A stretch of DNA of 64,000 bases from GCA-2709075 sp964492555 (GTDB lineage Bacteria > Pseudomonadota > Alphaproteobacteria > MPNO01 > UBA2964): the NCBI GenBank assembly GCA_964492555.1, contig CAZBKQ010000001.1, positions 93,992 to 157,991 on the forward strand. The letters are read 5' to 3'. Under the pieces are notes generated by a model. It was not told where the DNA came from, did not search any database, and saw only the letters and a list, made by a program, of their open reading frames with translations. The position numbers and the translations under genes are program-made. This document shows positions 54,310 through 62,576 of this stretch, piece by piece (position 1 is the first letter of the stretch; the number at the start of each line of letters is the position of its first letter).

Positions 54310-55502
54310 ATGACTGATACACAGCCTTATCTGCTGAACCGCTGGTATGTCGCCGCTTGGGCGCATGAGCTTGATGACGGCCCGTTGGGGCGTACCATCA
54401 TGGATGAGCCCATCGTGTTTTTCCGCGACGGCGACGGAGGCGTCGCGGCGCTGGAAGATAGCTGCGCGCACCGCTTTATGCCGCTTTCGATGGGGGAAAT
54501 CGTCGATGGCTGTATCGAATGTCCTTATCACGGGCTGGTTTATGACCGAACCGGGATGTGTGTGACGGTGCCGGGTCAGGCAAAGGTGCCGCCCGGTGCG
54601 ACGGTCCGGACATGGCCGGTGGTGGAACGGTACCGCTGGATCTGGGTCTGGATGGGCGATGCGGACAAGGCGGATCCCGCTCTGATCCCGGATTTTCACT
54701 GGAATGACGATCCGGACTGGGTTTCGGTCGGGGATTATTTTTATGTCAAAGGCGGCTGGCGGCTTTTTGTCGATAATCTGCTGGACCTGAGCCATGTCGC
54801 CTATGTGCATCGCTCCACCCTCGGCACCGACCGGGTTGCCGATTTCCCGGTAAAGGTTAGCCGGGGCGACGGCACAGTCCATGTCGANNNNNNNNNNNNN
54901 NNNNNNNNNNNNNNNNNNNNNNNNNNNNNNNNNNNNNNNNNNNNNNNNNNNNNNNNNNNNNNNNNNNNNNNNNNNNNNNNNNNNNNNGGGTTGCCGATTT
55001 CCCGGTAAAGGTTAGCCGGGGCGACGGCACAGTCCATGTCGATCGCTGGATATTCGATGAACCGGCGCCGCCGATGTTTAGGATGGTGGACGGGTTCGAC
55101 GGCGCGGTCGACCGCTGGCAGTTGATCACCTATGAACCGCCCAGCCATTTCATGATTGATGTCGGATGCGCGGATGCCGGGACCGGCGCGGTAGAGGGTG
55201 ACCGAAGCCGGGGCATCACCATGTTTTCGAACCACACGATCACGCCGGAAACGGAAAAAAGTTCGCATTATTTCTGGCATCACGCGCGGAATTTCCGTCT
55301 TGATGAACCCGATCTGACCGAGACATTGGCAAAAGCGGCCGGCACCGCGTTTTATGAGGATGTCGGCATTATAGAGGCGCAACAGGCGCGTATGGACGCG
55401 GCGAAACCCGACAAGCCGATCATCGATATCAATGCCGATGCCGGGGTGTTGCAGGCGCGACGGCTGTTGGAAGCGTTGATTGCGGAAGACTCCGCGACAT
55501 AG
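54310..55502 (+). CDS. Rieske aromatic-ring oxygenase, VanA-like (split by a false gap)
   Basis: Oxygenase component that would demethylate or hydroxylate an aromatic or related substrate, with electrons from a reductase not seen here. Rieske [2Fe-2S] ligands Cys52, His54, Cys71 and His74 (SCAHRF and CIECPYHGL). The mononuclear iron site starts at NLLDLSHVAYVH. Removing bases 54888-55042 (100 N plus a repeated 55 bases) restores one frame of 345 residues, full length for VanA-type enzymes: GDGTVHVDRWIFDEP joins cleanly. ATG at 54310; the upstream frame overlaps the kinase gene spacer. TauD-like gene follows at 65 bp. Confidence 0.88.
54833..55042. other. False assembly gap: 55-base duplicate around 100 N
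   Basis: Bases 54833-54887 and 54988-55042 are identical over 55 bases (beginning GGGTTGCCGATTTCCCGG), separated by exactly 100 N. This is an unmerged contig overlap, as left by a de Bruijn assembler with k=55. Collapsing the copies restores the Rieske oxygenase frame. Confidence 0.95.
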
Positions 55503-55567
55503 CGCCGCTTGCCAAAGGCCGGTTTCGAGGCTGATAATGGTGAAATAATTTCCGTGGGAGGGAAATC

Positions 55568-56467
55568 ATGGCCACACAGCTCAAAATTCCGACCAATATC
55601 GAGGCGGTTCCGCTGCATGACGCCATCGGGGCGGAGGTGCGCGGCATTGATCTGACACAGCCCATCGACGCGGCGATGCAACAGTTGCTGCGCGATTTGA
55701 TCGGCGAATATTCGATCCTGCTGGTCCGCGGGCAGGACATCACCGAGGAACAGCAATTCGCCTATGCGCGGTCCTTCGGGCCGATCGCCGAACGGATGAA
55801 GCCGGCCAGCGAAAAACAGGCGGCGGAACAGGCCGCCAAGCGGTCGAAACATTTCGATCCCAACAACAAGATGCAGACGATCAGCAACAAGCGGGATGAG
55901 GACGGCAAGCTGATCGGCGCGCTGGGCGATGGGGAAATGTGGTTCCATACCGATAAATGCTATCTGCAACGCCCCTATCACGTGTCTTTCCTCTATCCGA
56001 CGGCGCTGCCGGACCGGGGCGGTCATACGTTATTTGCCAGCCTCTATCGCGCCTATGATCTGTTGCCGGACGATCTGAAATCAACGCTTGAAGGACGGAA
56101 GGTCCTGCAGGTCTATGATTACGGCAAGGAAGGCAAGCCGGATATCACTTCGAAATCGCTCGACGACATATTGCATTTCTGGCAGCCGCTGTTCCTCAAG
56201 AACCCGTTCTCGGGCAAGACCGCGGTCTATGCCAGCCGGCTGATGTCGGCACGGATCGAGGGGATGGACGACGATGAAAGCCGCGCGGTGCTGGATCAGA
56301 TATGCGACATCATTGAGGATGACAGCAATATCTATGACCACACCTGGAAGCTCGGCGACATCATTTGCTGGGATAATTATTCCAGCCTGCATGCGCGCAC
56401 CGACTGGCCGCGCGAACAGGAACGCACCTTCCGCCGCTGCCTGACCCAGGGCGACGCGCTCTATTGA
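55568..56467 (+). CDS. TauD/TfdA-family 2-oxoglutarate/Fe(II) dioxygenase
   Basis: 299-residue dioxygenase that oxidises a substrate with O2 and 2-oxoglutarate. Fe(II) facial triad: the HTD motif in MWFHTDKCYLQRP and the distal His in NYSSLHARTDWP; the 2-oxoglutarate Arg is in RTFRRCL. N-terminal core GAEVRGIDLTQPID and YSILLVRGQDI are typical. GGGAGG precedes the ATG. The substrate could be a sulfonate, phenoxyacetate or other carboxylate; taken with the Rieske gene it points to breakdown of an organic compound. Confidence 0.9.
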   Translation: MATQLKIPTNIEAVPLHDAIGAEVRGIDLTQPIDAAMQQLLRDLIGEYSILLVRGQDITEEQQFAYARSFGPIAERMKPASEKQAAEQAAKRSKHFDPNNKMQTISNKRDEDGKLIGALGDGEMWFHTDKCYLQRPYHVSFLYPTALPDRGGHTLFASLYRAYDLLPDDLKSTLEGRKVLQVYDYGKEGKPDITSKSLDDILHFWQPLFLKNPFSGKTAVYASRLMSARIEGMDDDESRAVLDQICDIIEDDSNIYDHTWKLGDIICWDNYSSLHARTDWPREQERTFRRCLTQGDALY

Positions 56468-57087
56468 TTTTTGTTTGAGGCGTCCCCGATCGCCGGGTCG
56501 GGGACGATCTCGACAATCACGTTGAGATCGCCCGGCGGGCCGCCGCCGAATCCTTCTATACCGAATCCCTCGACCCTGATCGTATGACCGTGGGGCGCGC
56601 CTTCGGGCACATCCACCGCGACGGTCAGCCCGGTCATGGTACTGACCAGCTTGCACACGCCGTCGCGGGCTTCCGTCTCCGTCACTTTCAGCTTCGCGGC
56701 GATGTCCTGTCCCTTCATGACCATGGAGGTCGCCGCCGCGCCCTTTACCCGGCCGAGCCGCGTGCCGGCAATATCGCCGAACAGATCGATCAGCTTTTCG
56801 CCGGTGGTCTCGTCGATTTCGAAATCGAACCAGGCGCCGCCCTTTTCCCAATCGTGCGGGCCGTCGCCGGACGGGTTCCGCCGCGCTTCGTTGCGGTCAT
56901 ATTCCGCGCGCGTCCGCTTGTTCGCCAGCAGATTATAGGCGGCGGTGATCTGCTTGAACATTTCCGCCGCCGCCTCATCCCCCGCATTGACGTCGGGATG
57001 CAGCTGCTTGGCGAGCTCGCGATAGGCCTTCTTGATGGCCTCGATATCCGCGCCGGGATCGACCCCCAGCATTTCATAGGCATTCAT
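56461..57087 (-). CDS. DnaJ-domain co-chaperone without zinc finger
   Basis: 208 residues from the ATG at 57087. J domain (1-65) with the HPD tripeptide at 30-32 (KQLHPDVNAGD). The middle resembles the first C-terminal substrate-binding domain of DnaJ. The end reads VAVDVPEGAPHGHTIRVEGFGIEGFGGGPPGDLNVIVEI, as in the second one. No Cys-rich zinc domain and no Gly/Phe linker, so it is of the CbpA-like class and shorter than usual. Its end overlaps the TauD-like gene end by 7 bp. Confidence 0.85.
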   Translation of the reverse strand: MNAYEMLGVDPGADIEAIKKAYRELAKQLHPDVNAGDEAAAEMFKQITAAYNLLANKRTRAEYDRNEARRNPSGDGPHDWEKGGAWFDFEIDETTGEKLIDLFGDIAGTRLGRVKGAAATSMVMKGQDIAAKLKVTETEARDGVCKLVSTMTGLTVAVDVPEGAPHGHTIRVEGFGIEGFGGGPPGDLNVIVEIVPDPAIGDASNKNQ

Positions 57088-57118
57088 GGCGCAAGGATTG
57101 TCGGGGCCGGGCGGGGCG

Positions 57119-57712
57119 TCAAGCGGGCGCGCCCGGCGGGTCTTCCTCAGCAAAGATCAGCAGCCGTTCCGGCCCGCCCGGGATGATGGCATCCAGCGGC
57201 CAGCAGGTGACCAGGGTCAGCATCGAGGAATCGGGACCGGGTTCGGGCGGCGACCAGCTCTGCCTCGTGTCGACGATCATACGTCCGGTCACGCGATAGG
57301 TCTTCCATTTCCCGTTCGCCGATTGCAGCCGCACCGGATCGCCGGGGGAAAGCGCGCCGAAAAAGCGGAAGCTCGTATCGCGGTGCCCGGCGATGATGGC
57401 GTTGCCCGGCGCGCCCGGGGTCGCGGTGCCGGTCAGATGTCCGGGTCCGAAGGCGAGCGTCGCGCCCTGCGCCCCCGCCAGCACCGTGATCAGCCGGTTC
57501 TGTTTCGGGAAGTTCAGCCGCGCCACCGGCCAGGTATCGGCCCAGGGCCAGGGGCGGGGCCGTTCCGCCCCGGCGAGACGCTGGTCCCAGGCCCGTTCGA
57601 TCAGTTGCGACGCCAGCATCGCCTTGGCGTGGATCCATCCCCCGCTCCCGACCAGCCAGAGACCGGCGGCGGCGGCGAGGATGGCGCCGAGAAGCGGAAG
57701 CCGCCCGCTCAT
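57119..57712 (-). CDS. Class GN (marine proteobacterial) sortase
   Basis: 197-residue transpeptidase anchored by an N-terminal helix (about 8-28). Catalytic His in AIIAGHRDTSFRFFGAL, Cys in MLTLVTCWP and Arg in PERLLIFAEE are all present. Gram-negative sortases of this class normally have a single target encoded beside them. Here that is the VIT/VWA protein, whose TGA overlaps this ATG (ATGA). It would cleave the target near its C-terminal LPQGA and transfer it to an unknown acceptor. Confidence 0.92.
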   Translation of the reverse strand: MSGRLPLLGAILAAAAGLWLVGSGGWIHAKAMLASQLIERAWDQRLAGAERPRPWPWADTWPVARLNFPKQNRLITVLAGAQGATLAFGPGHLTGTATPGAPGNAIIAGHRDTSFRFFGALSPGDPVRLQSANGKWKTYRVTGRMIVDTRQSWSPPEPGPDSSMLTLVTCWPLDAIIPGGPERLLIFAEEDPPGAPA

Positions 57713-59999
57713 GCCCGCCGCCTCAGTAGCAGGAACAGGCCGGAGAGCAGGAGGGCGGCGAAGCCCACCATCAGCCGCAATTCCGCATCCGTCNNNNNNN
57801 NNNNNNNNNNNNNNNNNNNNNNNNNNNNNNNNNNNNNNNNNNNNNNNNNNNNNNNNNNNNNNNNNNNNNNNNNNNNNNNNNNNNNNNNNNNNNGCCGGAG
57901 AGCAGGAGGGCGGCGAAGCCCACCATCAGCCGCAATTCCGCATCCGTCGCGCCTTGCGGCAGATCGACCGTCCGGGCGAGGGCGGCGCGATGCATCCGCG
58001 CGACGGGATCGGCGCTGTTCGCCGGGCGGTGGGAGTCCAGCTGCTTCAGATGCTTGCCGAAGACTTTGTCGAAATCCCAGCCCTGCGGCAGGTTGCGCGG
58101 CAAATCCTTGCGGAACAGCAGCTCATCGACCGGACGGGCGGCTGTTTTATCGACCGCGATCAGGCTGGTATAGCGGGTCACGATGCCGTGGCGGAGCCCG
58201 GTGGCGGTCACCGCCTGTTTTACCGACTCCGGATCGGCGCCCCTGTGAAGCGAGGTTTCCAGCGCCTCAATCCGCGACCGGCCCCAGAGCGTGCCCGGCC
58301 CGGCGCCCTGCTGCGCGTCTCTGATGTGCAGCGTCTGCGACCAGTCCTCGCCCGCGATCAGACCGGATAGCCGCAGACAGCTCGGGTCCGGCAACTCGGC
58401 GGGGAGATTGCTGATACGCGCGGTAAAGCGCAGCGGTTCGCCGTCATAGAGATCGGGCAGCCGTTCCGGATAGGCGGTGATGACCGCGCCGGAATGTTCC
58501 AGCCCGATCCAGTCGATCTTCAGATCGGTGGTCAAGGGCCGTTCCAGCTTGCGCAGCAGCCCGTCGATGCGCGCCCGCACCTGGCTGATGGCGGCGATAT
58601 GGGTAAAGCCGCCGCGTCCCAGCCGCGCCGCGCGCCGCATGAAATGGCTGTTGGGGGCGCTGCCGATCCCGACGGTGAAGAGCCGGGCGCCGCCCAATCG
58701 TTTCGCGATCTCATCGAACAGGGCCGATTCGTTGGAAACCGCCCCGTCGGTCAGGAACACCACCTGGCGCAGCATGCCTTCGGGCGCGGCTCCCCGCAGC
58801 GCGCTGACGATCGCCGGTTTCATCATCGTGCCGCCCTCCGCCTCCGTTGTGGCGATCCAGGCTTCGGCATGGCGGATGTCTGTGGAACTCGCCCTGACCG
58901 ATTGTGAGAACAGCATGTCCGTCTTGTCCGAAAAGCGGATGACGTTGAACCGGTCGATGGGGCGCAGCCGGGCCAGCGCGGCGCTGATCGCGGCGCGGGC
59001 CTGCTTGATTGATTGACCGCCCATCGAGCCCGATCGGTCGAGAATGAAAATCACCTCGCGCGGGGCCGGTTCAGGGGCGTTCCCGGCGGAGGGCGGCAGC
59101 ACCATGGCCAGCAGGTAAATTTCATCGGCGAGATCTTCGCGGAACAGCGCCATCAGGGGCTTGGGTGTCCTGGCGGGCCGCCATTCCAGTTCGAAATCCC
59201 GGTCGGCGGCGAACACCCCGTCCGCCAGCGAAACATTACGCGCGCCCTCGCCCATAGTCTCGATGGAAAGCCTGTGCGTCGCGGAGGTGACGGTGGCGAG
59301 CTTTACGCCCGCCCGCAGCGCGACGCGGATTCTCACCGGGTTCAGTTTTCCAATATCCGGATGCGCCACCGGGGTCCCGGGGTGCCCCGCACCGGGGTTT
59401 TCCGCCGGGTCCGGGGACACCAGCCGCTTCACGCCCTTCGGCGTAAAGCGGGGCGCCACCACGGTCGGGAAGCGCAGCCGGAAATGCCCCTGATCGTATT
59501 TCACAAGTTGGAGGTAATTCAGCGTCACCGTCACCGTCCGGTTGGGGCCGATATTGGCGACATCGGTGGTGAACATGTTGGGCCGGTGCTGTTCGATCAG
59601 GGCCGCGCGTTTCCCCTGTTTGCGGGCCGTGGTAAATATCTTGCGCGCCGCCTGGCGTTCGCGGATTTCGGCGATGATTTCCCGCCCGGCGCTTTTCAGC
59701 GTCATACGGTTGACCGCGGCATTTTCCGGCAGGGGAAAGAGATAGCGCCCCTCAAGCCAGTGTTTCGACGGGTTGAGGAATTTCTGCGTGACCCGGACCC
59801 GGGCTACCGGGCCGCTGACCGCGATATCGACCTCGGTGCCGAGGAGCGGGGCGGGAACATGTTTCCCGGCGGTTACGGTTTTGAAGAGCAGCATACCGCT
59901 TTTCACGTCTTTCGACGTTATCAGTCTCGGATTCGCCGACGCCGCTATCGGTGTAATGAAGCCAATGAGAAACAGAAATGCGTGAATTGGGTGGGGCAT
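57709..59999 (-). CDS. Marine proteobacterial sortase target: VIT and VWA domain protein (split by a false gap)
   Basis: About 711 residues once the false gap is removed. Signal peptide (MPHPIHAFLFLIGFITPIAA). VIT domain (about 35-170; VRVTQKFLNPSKHWLEGRYLFPLP). VWA domain from REVIFILDRSGSMGG (MIDAS DxSxS) to about 510. The C-terminus is LPQGATDAELRLMVGF, a hydrophobic helix and RRRA. That is a complete sorting signal with LPQGA in place of LPXTG. AAAGGA precedes the ATG at 59999. The last 30 bases of the gene lie to the left of the duplicated segment, and the stop overlaps the sortase start. Confidence 0.92.
57739..57948. other. False assembly gap: 55-base duplicate around 100 N
   Basis: Bases 57739-57793 equal 57894-57948 over 55 bases (beginning GCCGGAGAGCAGGAGGG), with exactly 100 N between. 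As at 54.9 kb, this is an unmerged k=55 contig overlap. Collapsing it restores the C-terminal sorting signal of the VIT/VWA protein. Confidence 0.95.
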
Positions 60000-60137
60000 C
60001 TTGAATCCTTTCGTTTGAATCAACGAAGGGATCAGACAACCCGAATGCGTTTTACCCGTGGCTGGTCAACGGCCCTGAAAGGACAATTTCGTGACAATAA
60101 TGAGGCGGGATGCCCGCTTTTACACGGGCTCGATAAA

Positions 60138-60965
60138 TCAGGTGGTGGCGGGGCGTCTGCGCCTCAGACGTAACACCGACAGAACGCCCAGCCCGATAAG
60201 GACGAAGTTCGACGGGGCGTTCAGCTGGTCCGCTTCGAGTGCGGAGATTCCCGGATTCGGTATCCAGGCAAGGCTCTCCGCGGTTCCAATCGATATTGTG
60301 CCGATTTCCGACGGCGCCCCGGTGACCGTATCAATAGTGACGAGGGCGTCCGAACCGCCGTCGACGCCGTAGAGTGTGCCGGTTGCGTTGTCGAAGGTGA
60401 TCCCGGTGAGGTTCGCGAAGCCGAGACTTCCCACAGCCGAGGCCACGCCGGTTTCGATGTCGATGGTCAGGAGCTGATCGCTGGCAGAATCGATACCGTA
60501 AAGCGTGTTTGTATTAGTGTTGAAGGCAAGGCCCTGAACACTGCCAAAACCCAGCAGGTTCAGGCTGACCGGCGTTGAACCGCCCGTGGTGGTGTTCACC
60601 GTGTAAAGTTTGTCCGTCAGCGTATCGACCGCATAGAGCGTTCCACTGTTGCTGTCATAAGTCACACCCCGGGGGTATCCGATACCTAAGAGACCGATTG
60701 TCGTAGATGCGCCGGTTTCCGGGTCGACCGTCATCAACGTATCCGAACCGGTATCCACCGCGAAGAGCAGGTCACTGCCCGGGTTATAGGAAAGGCCCCG
60801 GATCGAACTGGACGCGGTAGGGCGGATCACAGTCGTGTCGCCGGTTCTTTCATTTATGAAAACCAGCGAATTCGTCGAGGTGTCAATGGTCAAAAGGCCG
60901 GCGCGCGCTTGGGAAAGCCCTGCAAGCACGGCGAAAACCACAAATATTCCAATCAAATTTCGCAT
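60138..60965 (-). CDS. Exported beta-propeller-like repeat protein with PEP-CTERM-like tail
   Basis: 275 residues from the ATG at 60965. Signal peptide (MRNLIGIFVVFAVLAGLSQA ending RAG). Four to five repeats of about 43 residues follow, each with a GTLYAVD-type strand and a TVDPETGA-type strand (LFAVDTGSDTLMTVDPETGA, TLYAVDTLTDKLYTVNTTTG, TLYGIDSASDQLLTIDIETG, TLYGVDGGSDALVTIDTVTG). The C-terminus has APSNF, a hydrophobic stretch and RLRRRR, as in exosortase (PEP-CTERM) substrates but without the PEP triplet. Similar repeats occur in DUF4394 proteins. Probably surface-exposed; function unknown. Confidence 0.75.
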   Translation of the reverse strand: MRNLIGIFVVFAVLAGLSQARAGLLTIDTSTNSLVFINERTGDTTVIRPTASSSIRGLSYNPGSDLLFAVDTGSDTLMTVDPETGASTTIGLLGIGYPRGVTYDSNSGTLYAVDTLTDKLYTVNTTTGGSTPVSLNLLGFGSVQGLAFNTNTNTLYGIDSASDQLLTIDIETGVASAVGSLGFANLTGITFDNATGTLYGVDGGSDALVTIDTVTGAPSEIGTISIGTAESLAWIPNPGISALEADQLNAPSNFVLIGLGVLSVLRLRRRRPATT

Positions 60966-61201
60966 CGGTCTGACGTTCGTGTACAAAAAGTTGCTTCAAT
61001 CGCCCTGACATAAGCAAGCTATGTGCCAATTATGAAAAATGATTTAATAACAGTGAGTTAACTATTTGTAATGGTTAACGACACGACCCGTGCGTTCAGA
61101 TTTGCGACAGTCGGGGCGTAAGAGGAGTACAGTCGGCTTGCCAGCGAAAAAACGCGGGACTATTTTGCCGACGAATTCCACCGCAAGAATCCGGAAACGC
61201 C

Positions 61202-62407
61202 ATGTCGATACTCGCTACCCGCCTGTCCCGCATCAAACCGTCCGCGACCAACGCACTGACCGGCATCGTCGCAGAGTTGAAGGCGCAGGGCCGTGATATT
61301 ATCGCGCTCGGCGCGGGCGAGCCGGATTTCGATACGCCGGACAATATCAAGGACGCCGCGATCGCCGCGATCCACGCGGGAGACACCAAATATACCCCGG
61401 TGCCGGGAACGATGGCGCTGCGCCAGGCAATCGCCGACAAGCTGAAGCGCGAAAACGGGCTCGATTACGATCCGGCGACACAGATCACGGTCGCGACCGG
61501 CGGAAAGCAGGTCATCTTCAACGCCATGATGGCGACCCTGGATGAGGGGGACGAGGTGGTTATCCCCGCACCCTACTGGGTGTCCTATCCCGATATGGTG
61601 GCGCTGGTCGAGGGCACGCCGGTCTTCGTCGATTGCCCGGAAGAGTCCGGTTTCAAGATGACACCGGACATGCTGGAGGCCGCGATCACGCCCAAAACCA
61701 AATGGCTGATCCTCAATTCGCCGAGCAACCCGACAGGCGCGGCTTATTCGAAAGAGGAAATCCGCGGGCTCGCCGATGTTCTGGTGAAGTATCCGAATGT
61801 CTGGATCCTGACCGACGATATCTATGAACACGTCATCTATGACGATTTCGAATTTGCGACCATCGCCCAAGTGGAACCGAAGCTTTTTGACCGGACACTG
61901 CTGCTGAACGGTATGTCCAAGGTCTACTCGATGACCGGCTGGCGGCTGGGTTACGCGGCGGCGCCGGCGGAGCTGGTCAAGGCGATGAACAATGTGCAAT
62001 CGCAAAGCACGACCCATGCGACGTCGATTTCGCAGGCGGCGGGGGTCGAGGCGCTGAACGGCCCGCAGGATTTCATCGAACCGCATAACGAGCTGTTCAA
62101 GGAACGGCGCGATCTGGTGGTGTCCATGCTGAACCAGGCCCAGGGCATCAACTGCCTGACCCCGGAAGGCGCGTTTTATGTCTATCCGAGCTGCGCCGGA
62201 GTGATCGGCAAGAAAACGCCCGACGGCAAGGTGATCGAGAACGACACCGATTTCGCGACTTATCTGCTGGAAAGCGAAGGGGTCGCCGTTGTGCAGGGCG
62301 CGGCGTTCGGGCTGTCGCCGCATTTCCGCATTTCCTATGCGACGGATACGGAGTTGCTGCGCGAGGCCTGCGAGAGAATCCAGCGCGTTTGCGCGTCGCT
62401 GAGCTGA
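61202..62407 (+). CDS. aspC: Aspartate aminotransferase, class I
   Basis: 401-residue fold-type I PLP enzyme of the Ib subgroup (the type that often also accepts prephenate). Motifs: LGAGEPDFDTPDNI, KYTPVPGTMALRQAI, VATGGKQVIFNA, PAPYWVSYPDM, LILNSPSNPTGAAYS, DDIYEHVIYD, the PLP lysine in NGMSKVYSMTGWRLGY (about 240) and HFRISYA. Single gene with its own leader of about 235 bp. The part near 61020-61080 is AT-rich and probably holds the promoter. Confidence 0.95.
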   Translation: MSILATRLSRIKPSATNALTGIVAELKAQGRDIIALGAGEPDFDTPDNIKDAAIAAIHAGDTKYTPVPGTMALRQAIADKLKRENGLDYDPATQITVATGGKQVIFNAMMATLDEGDEVVIPAPYWVSYPDMVALVEGTPVFVDCPEESGFKMTPDMLEAAITPKTKWLILNSPSNPTGAAYSKEEIRGLADVLVKYPNVWILTDDIYEHVIYDDFEFATIAQVEPKLFDRTLLLNGMSKVYSMTGWRLGYAAAPAELVKAMNNVQSQSTTHATSISQAAGVEALNGPQDFIEPHNELFKERRDLVVSMLNQAQGINCLTPEGAFYVYPSCAGVIGKKTPDGKVIENDTDFATYLLESEGVAVVQGAAFGLSPHFRISYATDTELLREACERIQRVCASLS

Positions 62408-62576
62408 TCCGCCGTTAACCTGGTCGGTCCGATTCACCCTTGCGCCCCGGGCGCGGGGCTGAAAACATATTCCCTGAAACAAGAATGTCACAACACGCGT
62501 CCCGGCGACGGGGCCGCTCATGTCTGAGGTCCCGTCCGGTGGAACGCCATAATGACGTTTCGAAGGGGAGACTGAC

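Noticed and set aside
62413..62470. Hairpin after aspC (GCGCCCCGGGCGCGG) as terminator
   Set aside because: GC-rich but short, imperfect and with no T tract.
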